NCBI RefSeq assembly: GCF_900091955.1
Contig: NZ_FMDF01000182.1
Location: forward strand, 1-64,000
DNA: 64,000 nt
DNA from: Streptomyces sp. Ncost-T10-10d
GTDB lineage: Bacteria > Actinomycetota > Actinomycetes > Streptomycetales > Streptomycetaceae
Direction of reading: 5' to 3'
The notes under the pieces are model-generated. The model was not told where the DNA came from. It worked only from the letters and a program-made list of their open reading frames with translations, and did no database searches. Made by a program: the position numbers and the translations under genes. Shown here piece after piece: positions 1 through 9,907 of this stretch (positions are counted from its first letter, which is position 1; every line of letters starts with the position of its first letter).

Positions 1-1
1 G

Positions 2-3000
2 AACACCCTCAACACGATGGTGGACCAGCTCTCGAACTTTGCCGAGCAGGTGACGCGGGTCGCCCGTGAAGTGGGTACGGAAGGCATCCTCGGCGGCCAG
101 GCCGAGGTGCAGGGGGTGTCCGGCACGTGGAAGGACCTCACTCAGTCCGTCAACGGCATGGCCAACAACCTGACCCTGCAGGTCCGTAACATCGCCGAGG
201 TCACCACAGCGGTTGCCAAGGGCGATCTCTCCAAGAAGATCACGGTCGACGCCAAGGGCGAGATCCTCGAACTGGTCACGACCGTCAACACCATGGTCGA
301 CCAGCTGCTCAACTTCGCCGACGAGGTGACGCGGGTCGCCCGCGAGGTAGGTACCGAGGGCATCCTGGGCGGTCAGGCCAGGGTCCGCGGCGCGACGGGC
401 ATCTGGAAGGACCTGAGCGACAACGTCAACCTGATGGCCAACAACCTGACCAGTCAGGTGCGTAACATCTCCAGGGTCTCGTCCGCGGTCGCCAACGGCG
501 ATCTGACGAAGAAGGTCACCGTCGAGGCGCGCGGCGAGGTCGCCGAGCTCGCCGACACCGTCAACACGATGGTGACGACGCTGTCCTCGTTCGCCGACGA
601 GGTGACGCGAGTCGCCCGCGAGGTGGGCACGGAAGGTGAGCTGGGCGGCCAGGCACGCGTTCCGGGGGTCTCCGGCACGTGGAAGGACCTCACCGAGTCC
701 GTGAACTCGATGGCGTCCAATCTGACCGGGCAGGTGCGCCAGATCGCCACGGTCACCACGGCCATCGCCAAGGGCGACCTCACCAAGAAGATCGACATCG
801 ACGCCCGCGGTGAGATCCAGGAGCTGAAGAACACCATCAACACGATGGTCGACCAGCTGTCCTCGTTCGCCGAGCAGGTGACCCGGGTCGCCCGCGAGGT
901 GGGCACGGAGGGGCAGCTGGGCGGCCAGGCCCGGGTCCGGGACGTCGACGGCACCTGGCGCGACCTCACCGAGTCCGTGAACGAGATGGCCGGGAACCTC
1001 ACCCGTCAGGTGCGGGCCATCGCAGCCGTCGCCACCGCGGTGACCCGTGGCGATCTCAACCTCAAGATCGATGTGGACGCGGCCGGCGAGATCCAGGCCC
1101 TGCAGGACAACATCAATACGATGATCGCCAACCTGCGTGACACCACGGCTACCAACAAGGAGCAGGACTGGCTGAAGGGCAATCTCGCCCGGATCTCCGG
1201 TCTGATGCAGGGGCGGCGCGATCTCGACGACGTGGCCTCGCTGATCATGAGCGAGCTGACCCCGGTCGTCTCCGCGCAGCACGGTGCGTTCTTCCTGGCC
1301 ATGCCGACCGGTGACACCGACGCGGTGGGATCGGACAGCGACAAGGACAGCTCGTACGAACTCTGTATGAGGGGCAGCTACGGATACTCGGCGGGATCGA
1401 TGCCGACATCCTTCCGGCCCGGTGAGACACTCATCGGCACGGCGGCGGAGGAGAAGCGGACCATCCAGGTGGACAATGTTCCGCCGGGTTATCTGAAGAT
1501 TTCCTCCGGGCTCGGTGAGGCACCGCCCGCGCATGTGATCGTGCTGCCGGTGCTCTTCGAGGGGAAGGTTCTCGGTGTGATCGAGCTGGCCTCCTTCCAG
1601 CCGTTCACCCATATCCAGCGGGACTTCCTCAATCAGCTCGCCGAGATGATCGCGACGAGCGTCAACACCATCAGCGTCAATACGAAGACCGAGAAGCTCC
1701 TTGAGCAGTCGCAGGAACTGGCAGAGCAATTGCGGGACCGTTCACAGGAGCTGGAGAACCGGCAGAAGGCACTTCAGGCCTCCAACGCCGAACTGGAGGA
1801 GAAGGCCGAGCTGCTGGCCCAGCAGAACCGGGACATCGAGGTCAAGAACACCGAGATCGAGGATGCCCGGCAGGTCCTGGAGGAGCGCGCCGAGCAGCTC
1901 GCGGTCTCGATGCGTTACAAATCGGAGTTCCTGGCGAACATGTCGCACGAGTTGCGTACCCCGCTCAACTCGCTGCTCATTCTGGCCAAGTTGCTCGCGG
2001 ACAACGCCGAGGGAAATCTCTCGCCGAAGCAGGTGGAGTTCGCCGAGACGATCCATGGAGCCGGTTCCGATCTGCTTCAGCTGATCAATGACATCCTCGA
2101 TCTGACGAAGGTCGAGGCGGGCAAGATGGACGTCAGTCCGACGCGGATCGCACTTGTCCAGCTGGTCGACTATGTGGAGGCGACATTCCGGCCGCTCACC
2201 GCGGAGAAGGGGCTCGATTTCTCCGTACGGGTCTCGCCGGAGCTGCCCGCCACACTGCACACGGACGAGCAGCGGCTGCTCCAGGTGCTGCGCAACCTCC
2301 TTTCCAACGCGGTGAAGTTCACCGACAGCGGGGCGGTGGAGCTGGTGATCCGGCACGCCAACGAGGATGTTCCGAACGCCATCCGTGAGCAGCTTCTGGA
2401 GGCCGGCTCGCTGCGTGATGCCGATGCCGATCTGATCGCCTTCTCGGTCACCGACACCGGTATCGGGATCGCGTCCAGCAAGATGCTGGTGATCTTCGAG
2501 GCGTTCAAGCAGGCGGACGGTACGACCAGTCGCAAGTACGGCGGTACGGGGCTCGGCCTGTCCATCAGCCGGGAGATCGCCCGGCTGCTGGGCGGCGAGA
2601 TCCACGCGGCGAGCGAGCCCGGCCGCGGCTCGACGTTCACGCTCTATCTGCCGCTGCACCCGAGCGAGTTGCCGCCGCAGGGCTATCCGCAGATCGGTCC
2701 TGGGCCCATCGAGGCACACGGTGCCGCAGTCGGGGAAGGTCTGCTTCCGGAGCCCGGTCCGGGCGCCGACTCGACAGCCACCGCGCACGATTCGGCGGGT
2801 GCCGTCGGGCTGATGCGGCGTCGCCGCGTCACCCTGGGCAGCGCGGAGCGGCGGCCCGCGCTGCCGTCCCGCGTCGCCGCCCCGGCTGCTCCGCAGGAGC
2901 CGTGGACGCTTGCCGGGCAGGAGGAACCGGAGGCCCGCAGGACGTTCCGGTTCCACGGCGAGAAGGTGCTGATCGTCGACGACGACATCCGTAACGTCTT

Positions 3001-3328
3001 CGCGCTCACCAGCGTGCTGGAGCAGCACGGTCTTTCGGTCCTGTACGCGGAGAACGGCCGTGTGGGCATCGAAGTCCTGGAACAGCACGACGATGTGACG
3101 GTCGTACTGATGGACATCATGATGCCGGAGATGGACGGCTATGCCACGACGGCGGCGATCCGCAGGATGCCACAGTTCGCCGGGCTGCCGATCGTCGCGC
3201 TGACCGCGAAGGCCATGAAGGGGGACCGGGAGAAGGCGATCGAATCCGGCGCTTCCGACTATGTCACCAAGCCTGTCGATCCCGATCATCTTCTTTCTGT
3301 TATGGAGCAGTGGATGCGCGGAGAGTGA
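2..3328 (+). CDS. osaA: Poly-HAMP hybrid sensor histidine kinase/response regulator OsaA (5' end outside window)
   Basis: A membrane or cytosolic hybrid kinase that relays a phosphate from an internal His to its own receiver domain and probably to the adjacent regulator. The reading frame is open to the left edge, so the true start lies upstream. About 1108 codons are visible. In order: four near-identical 92-residue HAMP modules (nt 17-1120, repeats evidently continuing upstream), a GAF domain (about residues 390-560), a coiled coil (565-640), a HisKA domain with phospho-acceptor His in MSHELRTPLN (nt 1946), an HATPase with GGTGLGLSIS, a linker, and a C-terminal receiver with VLMDIMMPEMDG (Asp at nt 3113) and the KP pair. 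Architecture and position next to osaB and ftsK match OsaA, described in S. coelicolor as an osmoadaptation kinase. The identity is inference from family and gene order. Confidence 0.85.
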   Translation, partial: NTLNTMVDQLSNFAEQVTRVAREVGTEGILGGQAEVQGVSGTWKDLTQSVNGMANNLTLQVRNIAEVTTAVAKGDLSKKITVDAKGEILELVTTVNTMVDQLLNFADEVTRVAREVGTEGILGGQARVRGATGIWKDLSDNVNLMANNLTSQVRNISRVSSAVANGDLTKKVTVEARGEVAELADTVNTMVTTLSSFADEVTRVAREVGTEGELGGQARVPGVSGTWKDLTESVNSMASNLTGQVRQIATVTTAIAKGDLTKKIDIDARGEIQELKNTINTMVDQLSSFAEQVTRVAREVGTEGQLGGQARVRDVDGTWRDLTESVNEMAGNLTRQVRAIAAVATAVTRGDLNLKIDVDAAGEIQALQDNINTMIANLRDTTATNKEQDWLKGNLARISGLMQGRRDLDDVASLIMSELTPVVSAQHGAFFLAMPTGDTDAVGSDSDKDSSYELCMRGSYGYSAGSMPTSFRPGETLIGTAAEEKRTIQVDNVPPGYLKISSGLGEAPPAHVIVLPVLFEGKVLGVIELASFQPFTHIQRDFLNQLAEMIATSVNTISVNTKTEKLLEQSQELAEQLRDRSQELENRQKALQASNAELEEKAELLAQQNRDIEVKNTEIEDARQVLEERAEQLAVSMRYKSEFLANMSHELRTPLNSLLILAKLLADNAEGNLSPKQVEFAETIHGAGSDLLQLINDILDLTKVEAGKMDVSPTRIALVQLVDYVEATFRPLTAEKGLDFSVRVSPELPATLHTDEQRLLQVLRNLLSNAVKFTDSGAVELVIRHANEDVPNAIREQLLEAGSLRDADADLIAFSVTDTGIGIASSKMLVIFEAFKQADGTTSRKYGGTGLGLSISREIARLLGGEIHAASEPGRGSTFTLYLPLHPSELPPQGYPQIGPGPIEAHGAAVGEGLLPEPGPGADSTATAHDSAGAVGLMRRRRVTLGSAERRPALPSRVAAPAAPQEPWTLAGQEEPEARRTFRFHGEKVLIVDDDIRNVFALTSVLEQHGLSVLYAENGRVGIEVLEQHDDVTVVLMDIMMPEMDGYATTAAIRRMPQFAGLPIVALTAKAMKGDREKAIESGASDYVTKPVDPDHLLSVMEQWMRGE
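17..1120 (+). repeat. 276-bp tandem repeats encoding HAMP modules
   Basis: Four consecutive 276-bp units start at 17, 293, 569 and 845, each encoding a 92-residue module with the phrases VTRVAREVGTEG and GGQA. A diverged fifth start is at 1121. The period is exact, so no indels have accumulated. The array is cut by the window edge. Confidence 0.9.
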
Positions 3329-3572
3329 TCATTAACTGAGAGAATTGCGATGAGTTGATGAGCGGCTGTGCTCGCAGGGGTGTGAGAAGGCGCTGTACGG
3401 GGAACCTTCTGGTCCCCCACCGCGTTTCTGTTGTGTGCACAGTGACATCGCGGTGACAGGGTGTGGTGACGGGCGGGGTGCGGCTACCATGACCGGCACA
3501 AGGACGGACGGCGTAAGGGAGTCGTCCCCTGGGGCGGCGCCCGGTGCAATTCCGGGGCGAGGAGGGCGGGCC

Positions 3573-4250
3573 GTGGTGCAGAAGGCCAAGATCCTCCTGG
3601 TCGATGACCGGCCGGAGAATCTGCTGGCGCTGGAGGCCATCCTCTCTGCGCTCGATCAGACACTGGTACGGGCATCGTCAGGGGAGGAAGCGCTCAAAGC
3701 GCTGCTCACGGACGACTTTGCGGTCATTCTGCTGGACGTCCAGATGCCGGGCATGGACGGTTTCGAAACCGCCGCGCACATCAAGCGGCGGGAACGGACC
3801 CGTGACATCCCGATCATCTTCCTCACCGCGATCAATCACGGTCCGCATCACACCTTCAGGGGTTACGCGGCGGGCGCGGTGGACTACATCTCGAAGCCGT
3901 TCGATCCATGGGTGCTTCGGGCCAAGGTTTCGGTCTTCGTCGAGCTCTACATGAAGAACTGCAAACTGCGCGAGCAGGCGGCGCTGCTTCGGCTCCAACT
4001 GGAGGGCGATGCCAACGGCAGCGCCGGCCACGAGAAGGAGCCCGCAGGGCTGCTGGCCGAGCTCTCGGCGCGGCTCGCGGCCGTCGAGGAGCAGGCCGAG
4101 GCGCTTTCCAAGCAACTCGACGACGAGTCGGCGGACGCCGCGGCGGTGGCCACCGCCGCCCATCTGGAACGCAAGCTGACCGGCTTGCGCCGAGCGCTCG
4201 ACGCGCTGGAGCCCGGCACCGGCAGCGGCGCGGCAGTCCTTCCCTCGTAG
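3573..4250 (+). CDS. osaB: Response regulator OsaB (receiver plus C-terminal coiled coil)
   Basis: A 225-residue response regulator. The N-terminal receiver (about residues 3-120) shows the acidic pair in LLVDDRPEN, the phospho-Asp in VILLDVQMPGMDG, and KPFDP. After about residue 140 there is no DNA-binding domain, only an Ala/Glu/Leu-rich stretch of coiled-coil character. It therefore probably acts by protein contact rather than as a transcription factor. I chose GTG at 3573, preceded by GGAGG at 3561-3565; the open frame extends to 3435 but that leader lacks family-like sequence. It lies 244 bp after the hybrid kinase on the same strand. In S. coelicolor the neighbouring pair is osaA/osaB, required for development under osmotic stress (established knowledge). 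Confidence 0.82.
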   Translation: MVQKAKILLVDDRPENLLALEAILSALDQTLVRASSGEEALKALLTDDFAVILLDVQMPGMDGFETAAHIKRRERTRDIPIIFLTAINHGPHHTFRGYAAGAVDYISKPFDPWVLRAKVSVFVELYMKNCKLREQAALLRLQLEGDANGSAGHEKEPAGLLAELSARLAAVEEQAEALSKQLDDESADAAAVATAAHLERKLTGLRRALDALEPGTGSGAAVLPS

Positions 4251-4502
4251 CCCCGTACTGCCCCGCCACTCCATCGCGGGGAGCGGTCCGGCGGTTCGAC
4301 CTCAGGTCGAGGGACGGACGGTTGCCGGGACGCCCGGCCCAACTGCCGTGCCGACTCGGCCGTTCGACGGTTCGGCAGCAGGGGCATCCAGCGGCGCGGC
4401 GGCGTGAGGACACGTCAGTTTCCTGCCTCTGTACAGCGACACGGTCGGGTGAAGCGGCAGGCACACGTGTTCACGGCCGTCGACACCGGTAACCTCGGCA
4501 CC

Positions 4503-7283
4503 ATGGCCTCACGTACGTCCGGCAAGGGTTCCCAGGGCACGGCGGGCACCGCGAAGCGCGTCGGCCGTACCGCGGGGCCGGCCAAGAAAGCCGCACCCGC
4601 GAAGAAGACCGCCGCGAAGAAGACCGCGCCCGCGAAGAAGGCCCCCGCCAAGAAGGCGGTGGCCAAAAAGGCGGCCGCGCCCAAACCGGCACCGTCGCCC
4701 ACCGGCGGTGTGTACCGCCTGGCGCGCGCCGTCTGGCTCGGTGCGGCCCACGCCGTCGGTGCGATGTTCCGTGGCATAGGGCGCGGCGCCAAGGGCCTCG
4801 ATCCCGCGCACCGCAAGGACGGCATCGCGCTGTTGCTGCTCGGTCTCGCGCTGGTCGTCGCTGCGGGCACCTGGTCGAATCTGCGCGGGCCCGTCGGCGA
4901 CCTCGTCGAGATGCTCGTCACCGGAGCCTTCGGCCGGCTCGATCTGCTTGTACCGATACTGCTCGGCGCCATCGCCGTACGGCTGATCCTCTACCCGGAG
5001 AAGCCCGAGGCCAACGGCCGCATCGTCATCGGGCTCTCCGCCCTGGTCATCGGGGTGCTCGGACAGGTCCACATCGCGTGCGGATCGCCCGGCCGGGGAG
5101 ACGGCACCACGGCGATGCAGAACGCGGGCGGACTCATCGGCTGGGCGGCATCCAAACCGCTGGTCTACACGATGGGCGAGGTCCTCGCCGTACCGCTGCT
5201 GCTCCTGCTCACCGTCTTCGGACTGTTGGTCGTCACCGCCACCCCGGTGAACGCCATTCCGCAACGGCTCCGGCTGCTCGGCACCAAGCTGGGCATCCTC
5301 GACCCGGTGTACGACCCCGACGCGGACGAGGAGAGCGACGACGAGCGCTACGACGAGCAGTGGCGCGAGGCGCTGCCCGCCCGCTCCCGCCGCTCCTCCG
5401 CACGCCGCTCGGAAGCGCCCGCGGAGTACGACCCCGACCAGGCGGAGGCCGACGCGCTCTCCAAGCGCAGCCGGCCGCGCAGGCCCTCCGTGCAGCCCAG
5501 GATGAACCGCACCATGGACGCGGTGGATGTCGCGGCCGCCGCGGCCGCCGCGCTCGACGGGGCCGTGCTCAACGGCATGCCTCCCTCGCCGATCGTCGCC
5601 GACCTCACCCAGGGTGTCTCCGTCGAACGCGAACGCCCGGGCACGCCGGTGCCGGGTGCCAGGGAGGGCGAACCCGCCGGCGGGGGAGGGAAGCCGGAGA
5701 GGGGGGTGGTGCCCTCCGGCGGCGTACCTGATCTGACGAAGCCCGCGCCCGACCGGTCGCAGTCCCAGCCGTTGCCCGCCCGCGCCGAACAGCTGCAGCT
5801 GTCCGGCGACATCACGTACTCACTGCCCTCGCTCGACCTGCTGGAACGCGGCGGGCCCGGCAAGACCCGCAGCGCCGCCAACGACGCGATCGTCGCGTCC
5901 CTGACGAACGTCTTCACCGAGTTCAAGGTCGACGCCGCCGTCACGGGCTTCACCCGCGGACCCACGGTCACGCGGTACGAGGTGGAGCTCGGCCCCGCGG
6001 TGAAGGTCGAGCGGATCACCGCGCTCGCCAAGAACATCGCATACGCAGTCGCCAGTCCCGACGTCCGGATCATCTCCCCGATCCCGGGCAAGTCGGCGGT
6101 CGGCATCGAGATCCCCAACACCGACCGGGAGATGGTCAACCTCGGCGATGTGCTGCGCCTCGCGGACGCCGCCGAGGACGACCATCCGATGCTGGTCGCG
6201 CTCGGCAAGGACGTCGAGGGCGGATATGTGATGGCCAACCTGGCGAAGATGCCGCACGTGCTGGTGGCCGGTGCGACCGGTTCCGGCAAGTCGTCCTGCA
6301 TCAACTGTCTGATCACCTCGGTCATGGTGCGGGCGACGCCGGACGACGTACGGATGGTGCTGGTCGACCCCAAGCGGGTCGAGCTGACCGCGTACGAGGG
6401 CATCCCGCACCTGATCACGCCGATCATCACCAATCCCAAGCGCGCCGCCGAGGCCCTCCAGTGGGTCGTGCGGGAGATGGACCTCAGGTACGACGACCTC
6501 GCCGCGTTCGGGTACCGGCACATCGACGACTTCAACCAGGCCGTACGCAACGGCAAGGTCAAGCCGCCGGAGGGCAGTGAGCGCGAGCTCTCGCCGTACC
6601 CGTATCTGCTGGTGATCGTCGATGAGCTGGCCGACCTGATGATGGTCGCTCCCCGCGATGTGGAGGACGCCATCGTCCGTATCACCCAACTGGCCCGCGC
6701 TGCCGGTATCCACCTGGTGCTCGCGACCCAGCGGCCCTCGGTCGACGTCGTCACCGGTCTGATCAAGGCGAATGTGCCCTCCCGGCTCGCCTTCGCGACG
6801 TCTTCGCTGGCCGACAGCCGCGTCATCCTCGACCAGCCCGGCGCCGAGAAGCTCATCGGAAAGGGTGACGGTCTGTTCCTGCCGATGGGGGCCAACAAGC
6901 CCACCCGTATGCAGGGTGCCTTCGTCACCGAGGACGAGGTCGCGGCCATCGTCCAGCACTGCAAGGATCAGATGGCGCCGGTCTTCCGCGAGGACGTGGT
7001 GGTCGGTACCGCCAAGAAGAAGGAGATCGACGAGGACATCGGCGACGACCTGGATCTGCTCTGCCAGGCCGCCGAACTCGTCGTCTCCACCCAGTTCGGG
7101 TCCACCTCGATGCTTCAGCGCAAGCTGCGGGTCGGCTTCGCCAAGGCCGGCCGGCTGATGGACCTGATGGAGTCGAGGAACATCGTCGGGCCGAGCGAGG
7201 GATCCAAGGCGCGCGACGTCATGGTGAAACCGGACGAGCTGGACGGGGTGTTGGCATTGATCCGCGGGGAAACCGCTTCGTAG
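4503..7283 (+). CDS. ftsK: DNA translocase FtsK/SpoIIIE
   Basis: An ATP-driven septal DNA pump that clears chromosomes from closing sporulation septa. The protein has 926 residues from ATG 4503; an in-frame GTG at 4470 is an alternative, and the SD is weak for both. In order: a Lys/Ala/Pro-rich tail (about residues 18-62, repeated AKK/KKA), four hydrophobic segments (near 105, 148, 174 and 229), an acidic/Arg linker, the alpha/beta motor with Walker A GATGSGKS near residue 590 and Walker B-like LVIVDELADLMM, and a C-terminal gamma winged-helix (from about 858) that reads KOPS-type guide sequences in this family. It is followed by a RodZ-like gene 204 bp downstream. Confidence 0.95.
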   Translation: MASRTSGKGSQGTAGTAKRVGRTAGPAKKAAPAKKTAAKKTAPAKKAPAKKAVAKKAAAPKPAPSPTGGVYRLARAVWLGAAHAVGAMFRGIGRGAKGLDPAHRKDGIALLLLGLALVVAAGTWSNLRGPVGDLVEMLVTGAFGRLDLLVPILLGAIAVRLILYPEKPEANGRIVIGLSALVIGVLGQVHIACGSPGRGDGTTAMQNAGGLIGWAASKPLVYTMGEVLAVPLLLLLTVFGLLVVTATPVNAIPQRLRLLGTKLGILDPVYDPDADEESDDERYDEQWREALPARSRRSSARRSEAPAEYDPDQAEADALSKRSRPRRPSVQPRMNRTMDAVDVAAAAAAALDGAVLNGMPPSPIVADLTQGVSVERERPGTPVPGAREGEPAGGGGKPERGVVPSGGVPDLTKPAPDRSQSQPLPARAEQLQLSGDITYSLPSLDLLERGGPGKTRSAANDAIVASLTNVFTEFKVDAAVTGFTRGPTVTRYEVELGPAVKVERITALAKNIAYAVASPDVRIISPIPGKSAVGIEIPNTDREMVNLGDVLRLADAAEDDHPMLVALGKDVEGGYVMANLAKMPHVLVAGATGSGKSSCINCLITSVMVRATPDDVRMVLVDPKRVELTAYEGIPHLITPIITNPKRAAEALQWVVREMDLRYDDLAAFGYRHIDDFNQAVRNGKVKPPEGSERELSPYPYLLVIVDELADLMMVAPRDVEDAIVRITQLARAAGIHLVLATQRPSVDVVTGLIKANVPSRLAFATSSLADSRVILDQPGAEKLIGKGDGLFLPMGANKPTRMQGAFVTEDEVAAIVQHCKDQMAPVFREDVVVGTAKKKEIDEDIGDDLDLLCQAAELVVSTQFGSTSMLQRKLRVGFAKAGRLMDLMESRNIVGPSEGSKARDVMVKPDELDGVLALIRGETAS

Positions 7284-7487
7284 GAGAAGTACGGGCAACC
7301 GTTTCGTCGGGTCGTACGTCAAGTTGAAGGGAGGGGCGGCAAGATTGTCCTTCTCGGGGTGGCCCAGAGAATCGGACGGCGTTCGAGTCTGATGGCGTAC
7401 AAAGTCCTTCCTCCCGGTTGCCCCACCCTTTCGTACCCCCCCTAGACTGAACACCCAGCAGGTGGCTCACGCTCGAAAGGCGCCCCC

Positions 7488-8288
7488 GTGTCCATCGGCA
7501 ACTCCCCCGAAGACGACCGGCCTTCGATCGGTCGAGTGCTCCAGCAGGCTCGTATCGCCGCAGGTCTCACGGTCGAAGAGATCAGTTCGTCCACCCGGGT
7601 GCGCATCCCCATCGTGCACGCGATCGAAGAGGACGACTTCTCCCGCTGTGGCGGCGACGTGTATGCGCGCGGCCATATCCGTACCTTGGCGCGTGCCGTC
7701 GGGACCGATCCGGAACGGCTGGTTTCGCAGTACGACGCCGAGCACGGCGGCCGTCCCGCGCCCACACCCGCGGCGCCGCTGTTCGAGGCCGAGAGAATCC
7801 GTTCCGAACCCCGTCGGCCCAACTGGACGGCGGCCATGGTCGCCGCGATCGTCGCTGTCGTCGGTTTCGTCGGCTTCACCTTCTTCAAGGGCGGCGACGA
7901 CAGCTCCCCGACCACACAGGTCGCGGAGGGCTCGACGCCCAACACGAAGAGCCCCAAGCCGAAGACCGACAAGCCCGTCGACCCCAAGCCGCAGCCCTCC
8001 GACAGTGCCATCGCCGCGGCACCCAGGGACAAGGTGACGGTGAAGCTCAGCGCCAGCCAGGGCAAGAGCTGGATCTCCGCCAAGGACCACAACGGGCGGC
8101 TGCTCTTCGACGGGCTGCTGCTGCAGGGCCAGTCCAAGACCTTCCAGGACCAGGAGCGGGTCGACCTCGTCCTCGGCGACGCCGGGTCCATCGAGCTCTT
8201 CGTGAACGGCAAGAAGGTCGAGGACAAGTTCCAGCCGGGCCAGGTCGAGCGGCTCTCGTACACGAAGGGCGACCCGGCGGTCGGCTGA
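7488..8288 (+). CDS. RodZ-like helix-turn-helix membrane protein
   Basis: A 266-residue protein with an N-terminal Xre-type HTH domain (about residues 8-80, includes VEEISSSTRVRIPIVHAIE), one transmembrane helix (about 107-126, MVAAIVAVVGFVGFTFF), a Pro/Lys/Thr-rich spacer, and an extracytoplasmic C-terminal beta domain like DUF4115 (about 180-262). This is the RodZ layout: in other bacteria RodZ links the actin-like MreB to the wall machinery. GTG 7488 is preceded by AAAGG at a suitable distance. A TAGACT hexamer at 7443-7448 could be its -10 box. A strong hairpin terminator follows at 8325-8360, so it is probably a single-gene unit. Confidence 0.85.
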   Translation: MSIGNSPEDDRPSIGRVLQQARIAAGLTVEEISSSTRVRIPIVHAIEEDDFSRCGGDVYARGHIRTLARAVGTDPERLVSQYDAEHGGRPAPTPAAPLFEAERIRSEPRRPNWTAAMVAAIVAVVGFVGFTFFKGGDDSSPTTQVAEGSTPNTKSPKPKTDKPVDPKPQPSDSAIAAAPRDKVTVKLSASQGKSWISAKDHNGRLLFDGLLLQGQSKTFQDQERVDLVLGDAGSIELFVNGKKVEDKFQPGQVERLSYTKGDPAVG

Positions 8289-8324
8289 CCCGTACACGCA
8301 CGTCACTCAAGCGGCATCAGCACA

Positions 8325-8360
8325 CGGCGAGCGCCCGGCAATCCTGCCGGGCGCTCGCCG
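8325..8360 (+). terminator. Rho-independent-like terminator after the rodZ-like gene
   Basis: A perfect 16-bp stem (8325-8340 with 8345-8360) closes a 4-nt ATCC loop and is followed by CTTTGT. It separates the RodZ-like gene from rimO. Confidence 0.85.
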
Positions 8361-8431
8361 CTTTGTCACTCGGTGTGACGGCGGAACCCTGCACGGCAGG
8401 GCGAGTGCCGGGACAAAGTAGTCTTGAGCCC

Positions 8432-9907
8432 ATGCCCGAACGCCGTACCGTCGCCCTTGTCACTCTTGGCTGCGCCCGTAACGAGGTGGACTCGGAGGAG
8501 CTCGCAGGCCGCTTGGCAGCGGACGGCTGGGAGCTCGTCGAGGATGCCTCCGACGCGGACGTCGCAGTCGTCAACACCTGTGGATTCGTCGAGGCCGCCA
8601 AGAAGGACTCCGTCGATGCCCTGCTCGAAGCCAATGATCTGAAGGACCACGGCAGGACCCAGGCCGTGGTCGCCGTCGGCTGCATGGCCGAGCGCTACGG
8701 CAAGGACCTCGCCGAGGCCCTGCCCGAGGCGGATGGCGTCCTCGGATTCGACGACTACGCCGACATCTCCGACCGCCTTCAGACCATCCTCAACGGTGGC
8801 ATCCACGCCTCGCACACCCCGCGCGACCGTCGCAAGCTCCTGCCGATCAGCCCGGCCGAGCGGCAGGACGCCGCCGTGGCCCTGCCGGGGCACGCGCAGG
8901 AGGCCGCACCGGCCCCCGCTCCCGAGGACCTCCCGGACGGAGTCGCTCCGGTCTCCGGGCCGCGGGCGCCCCTGCGCCGCCGGCTGGGCACCAGCCCCGT
9001 CGCCTCGGTGAAGCTCGCCTCCGGCTGCGACCGCCGCTGCTCCTTCTGCGCCATCCCCTCCTTCCGCGGCTCCTTCATCTCGCGGCGCCCGTCGGACGTG
9101 CTGGGAGAGACCCGCTGGCTGGCCGAGCAGGGCGTGAAGGAGGTCATGCTGGTCTCCGAGAACAACACCTCGTACGGCAAGGACCTCGGCGACATCCGGC
9201 TGCTCGAGACGCTGCTGCCGGAGCTCGCCGACGTCGAGGGGATCGAGCGGATCCGGGTCAGCTATCTGCAGCCGGCGGAGATGCGGCCGGGCCTCATCGA
9301 CGTACTGACCTCGACCCCGAAGGTCGCCCCGTACTTCGACCTGTCCTTCCAGCACTCGGCCCCCGGCGTGCTGCGGGCGATGCGCCGCTTCGGTGACACC
9401 GATCGCTTCCTGGAGCTCCTGGACACCATCCGTGGCAAGGCGCCGCAGGCCGGTGCCCGCTCCAACTTCATCGTGGGCTTCCCCGGGGAGACCGAGGCCG
9501 ACCTGGCGGAGCTGGAGCGCTTCCTCACCGGCGCCAGGCTCGATGCCATCGGCGTCTTCGGCTACTCCGACGAGGAGGGCACCGAGGCGGTCGGTTACGA
9601 GAACAAGCTGGACGCCGACGTCATCGCGGAGCGGCTCGCGCATATCTCGCAGCTGGCCGAGGAACTGACCTCGCAGCGCGCCGAGGAGCGCCTGGGCGAG
9701 TCCCTGCAGGTGCTGGTCGAGTCCGTGGACGAAGAGGACGGTGCGGTGGGGCGCGCGGCGCACCAGGCCCCCGAAACGGACGGCCAGGTGCTCTTCACCG
9801 CACGCGAGGGCCTCGTGCCCGGCCGTATGGTCGAGGCAAAGGTTGTGGGCACCGAAGGAGTGGACCTGGTGGCCGAGTGTTCCGAAGTCGTGGAGGCGGC
9901 CAGATGA
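8432..9907 (+). CDS. rimO: Ribosomal protein S12 methylthiotransferase RimO
   Basis: A radical-SAM enzyme that adds a methylthio group to a conserved Asp of ribosomal protein S12. The protein has 491 residues from ATG 8432. The N-terminal UPF0004 domain carries the three cluster cysteines in TLGCARNEVD, VNTCGF and VGCMAE. The radical-SAM core has CDRRCSFCAIP (CxxxCxxC). A C-terminal TRAM domain ends the protein. An insertion of about 40 residues rich in Ala/Pro lies between the first and second domains. It overlaps pgsA by 4 bp (ATGA at 9904-9907), so the two are translationally coupled. It is distinguished from the paralogue MiaB (at 40391) by GCARNEVD in place of GCQMNVHD. Confidence 0.94.
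   Translation: MPERRTVALVTLGCARNEVDSEELAGRLAADGWELVEDASDADVAVVNTCGFVEAAKKDSVDALLEANDLKDHGRTQAVVAVGCMAERYGKDLAEALPEADGVLGFDDYADISDRLQTILNGGIHASHTPRDRRKLLPISPAERQDAAVALPGHAQEAAPAPAPEDLPDGVAPVSGPRAPLRRRLGTSPVASVKLASGCDRRCSFCAIPSFRGSFISRRPSDVLGETRWLAEQGVKEVMLVSENNTSYGKDLGDIRLLETLLPELADVEGIERIRVSYLQPAEMRPGLIDVLTSTPKVAPYFDLSFQHSAPGVLRAMRRFGDTDRFLELLDTIRGKAPQAGARSNFIVGFPGETEADLAELERFLTGARLDAIGVFGYSDEEGTEAVGYENKLDADVIAERLAHISQLAEELTSQRAEERLGESLQVLVESVDEEDGAVGRAAHQAPETDGQVLFTAREGLVPGRMVEAKVVGTEGVDLVAECSEVVEAAR

Noticed and set aside
1742..3289. Long minus-strand open frame (515 codons) across the hybrid kinase
   Set aside because: It is antisense to clear kinase and receiver domains and reads as His/Arg/Asp-rich shadow sequence of high-GC coding DNA.
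7296..7423. Long-range inverted repeat (GGGCAACCG with CGGTTGCCC) after ftsK
   Set aside because: Arms are only 9 bp and more than 100 bp apart; likely chance in GC-rich DNA.
5820..7454. 544-codon minus-strand frame across ftsK
   Set aside because: It is antisense to the intact FtsK motor domain; no recognisable motifs.
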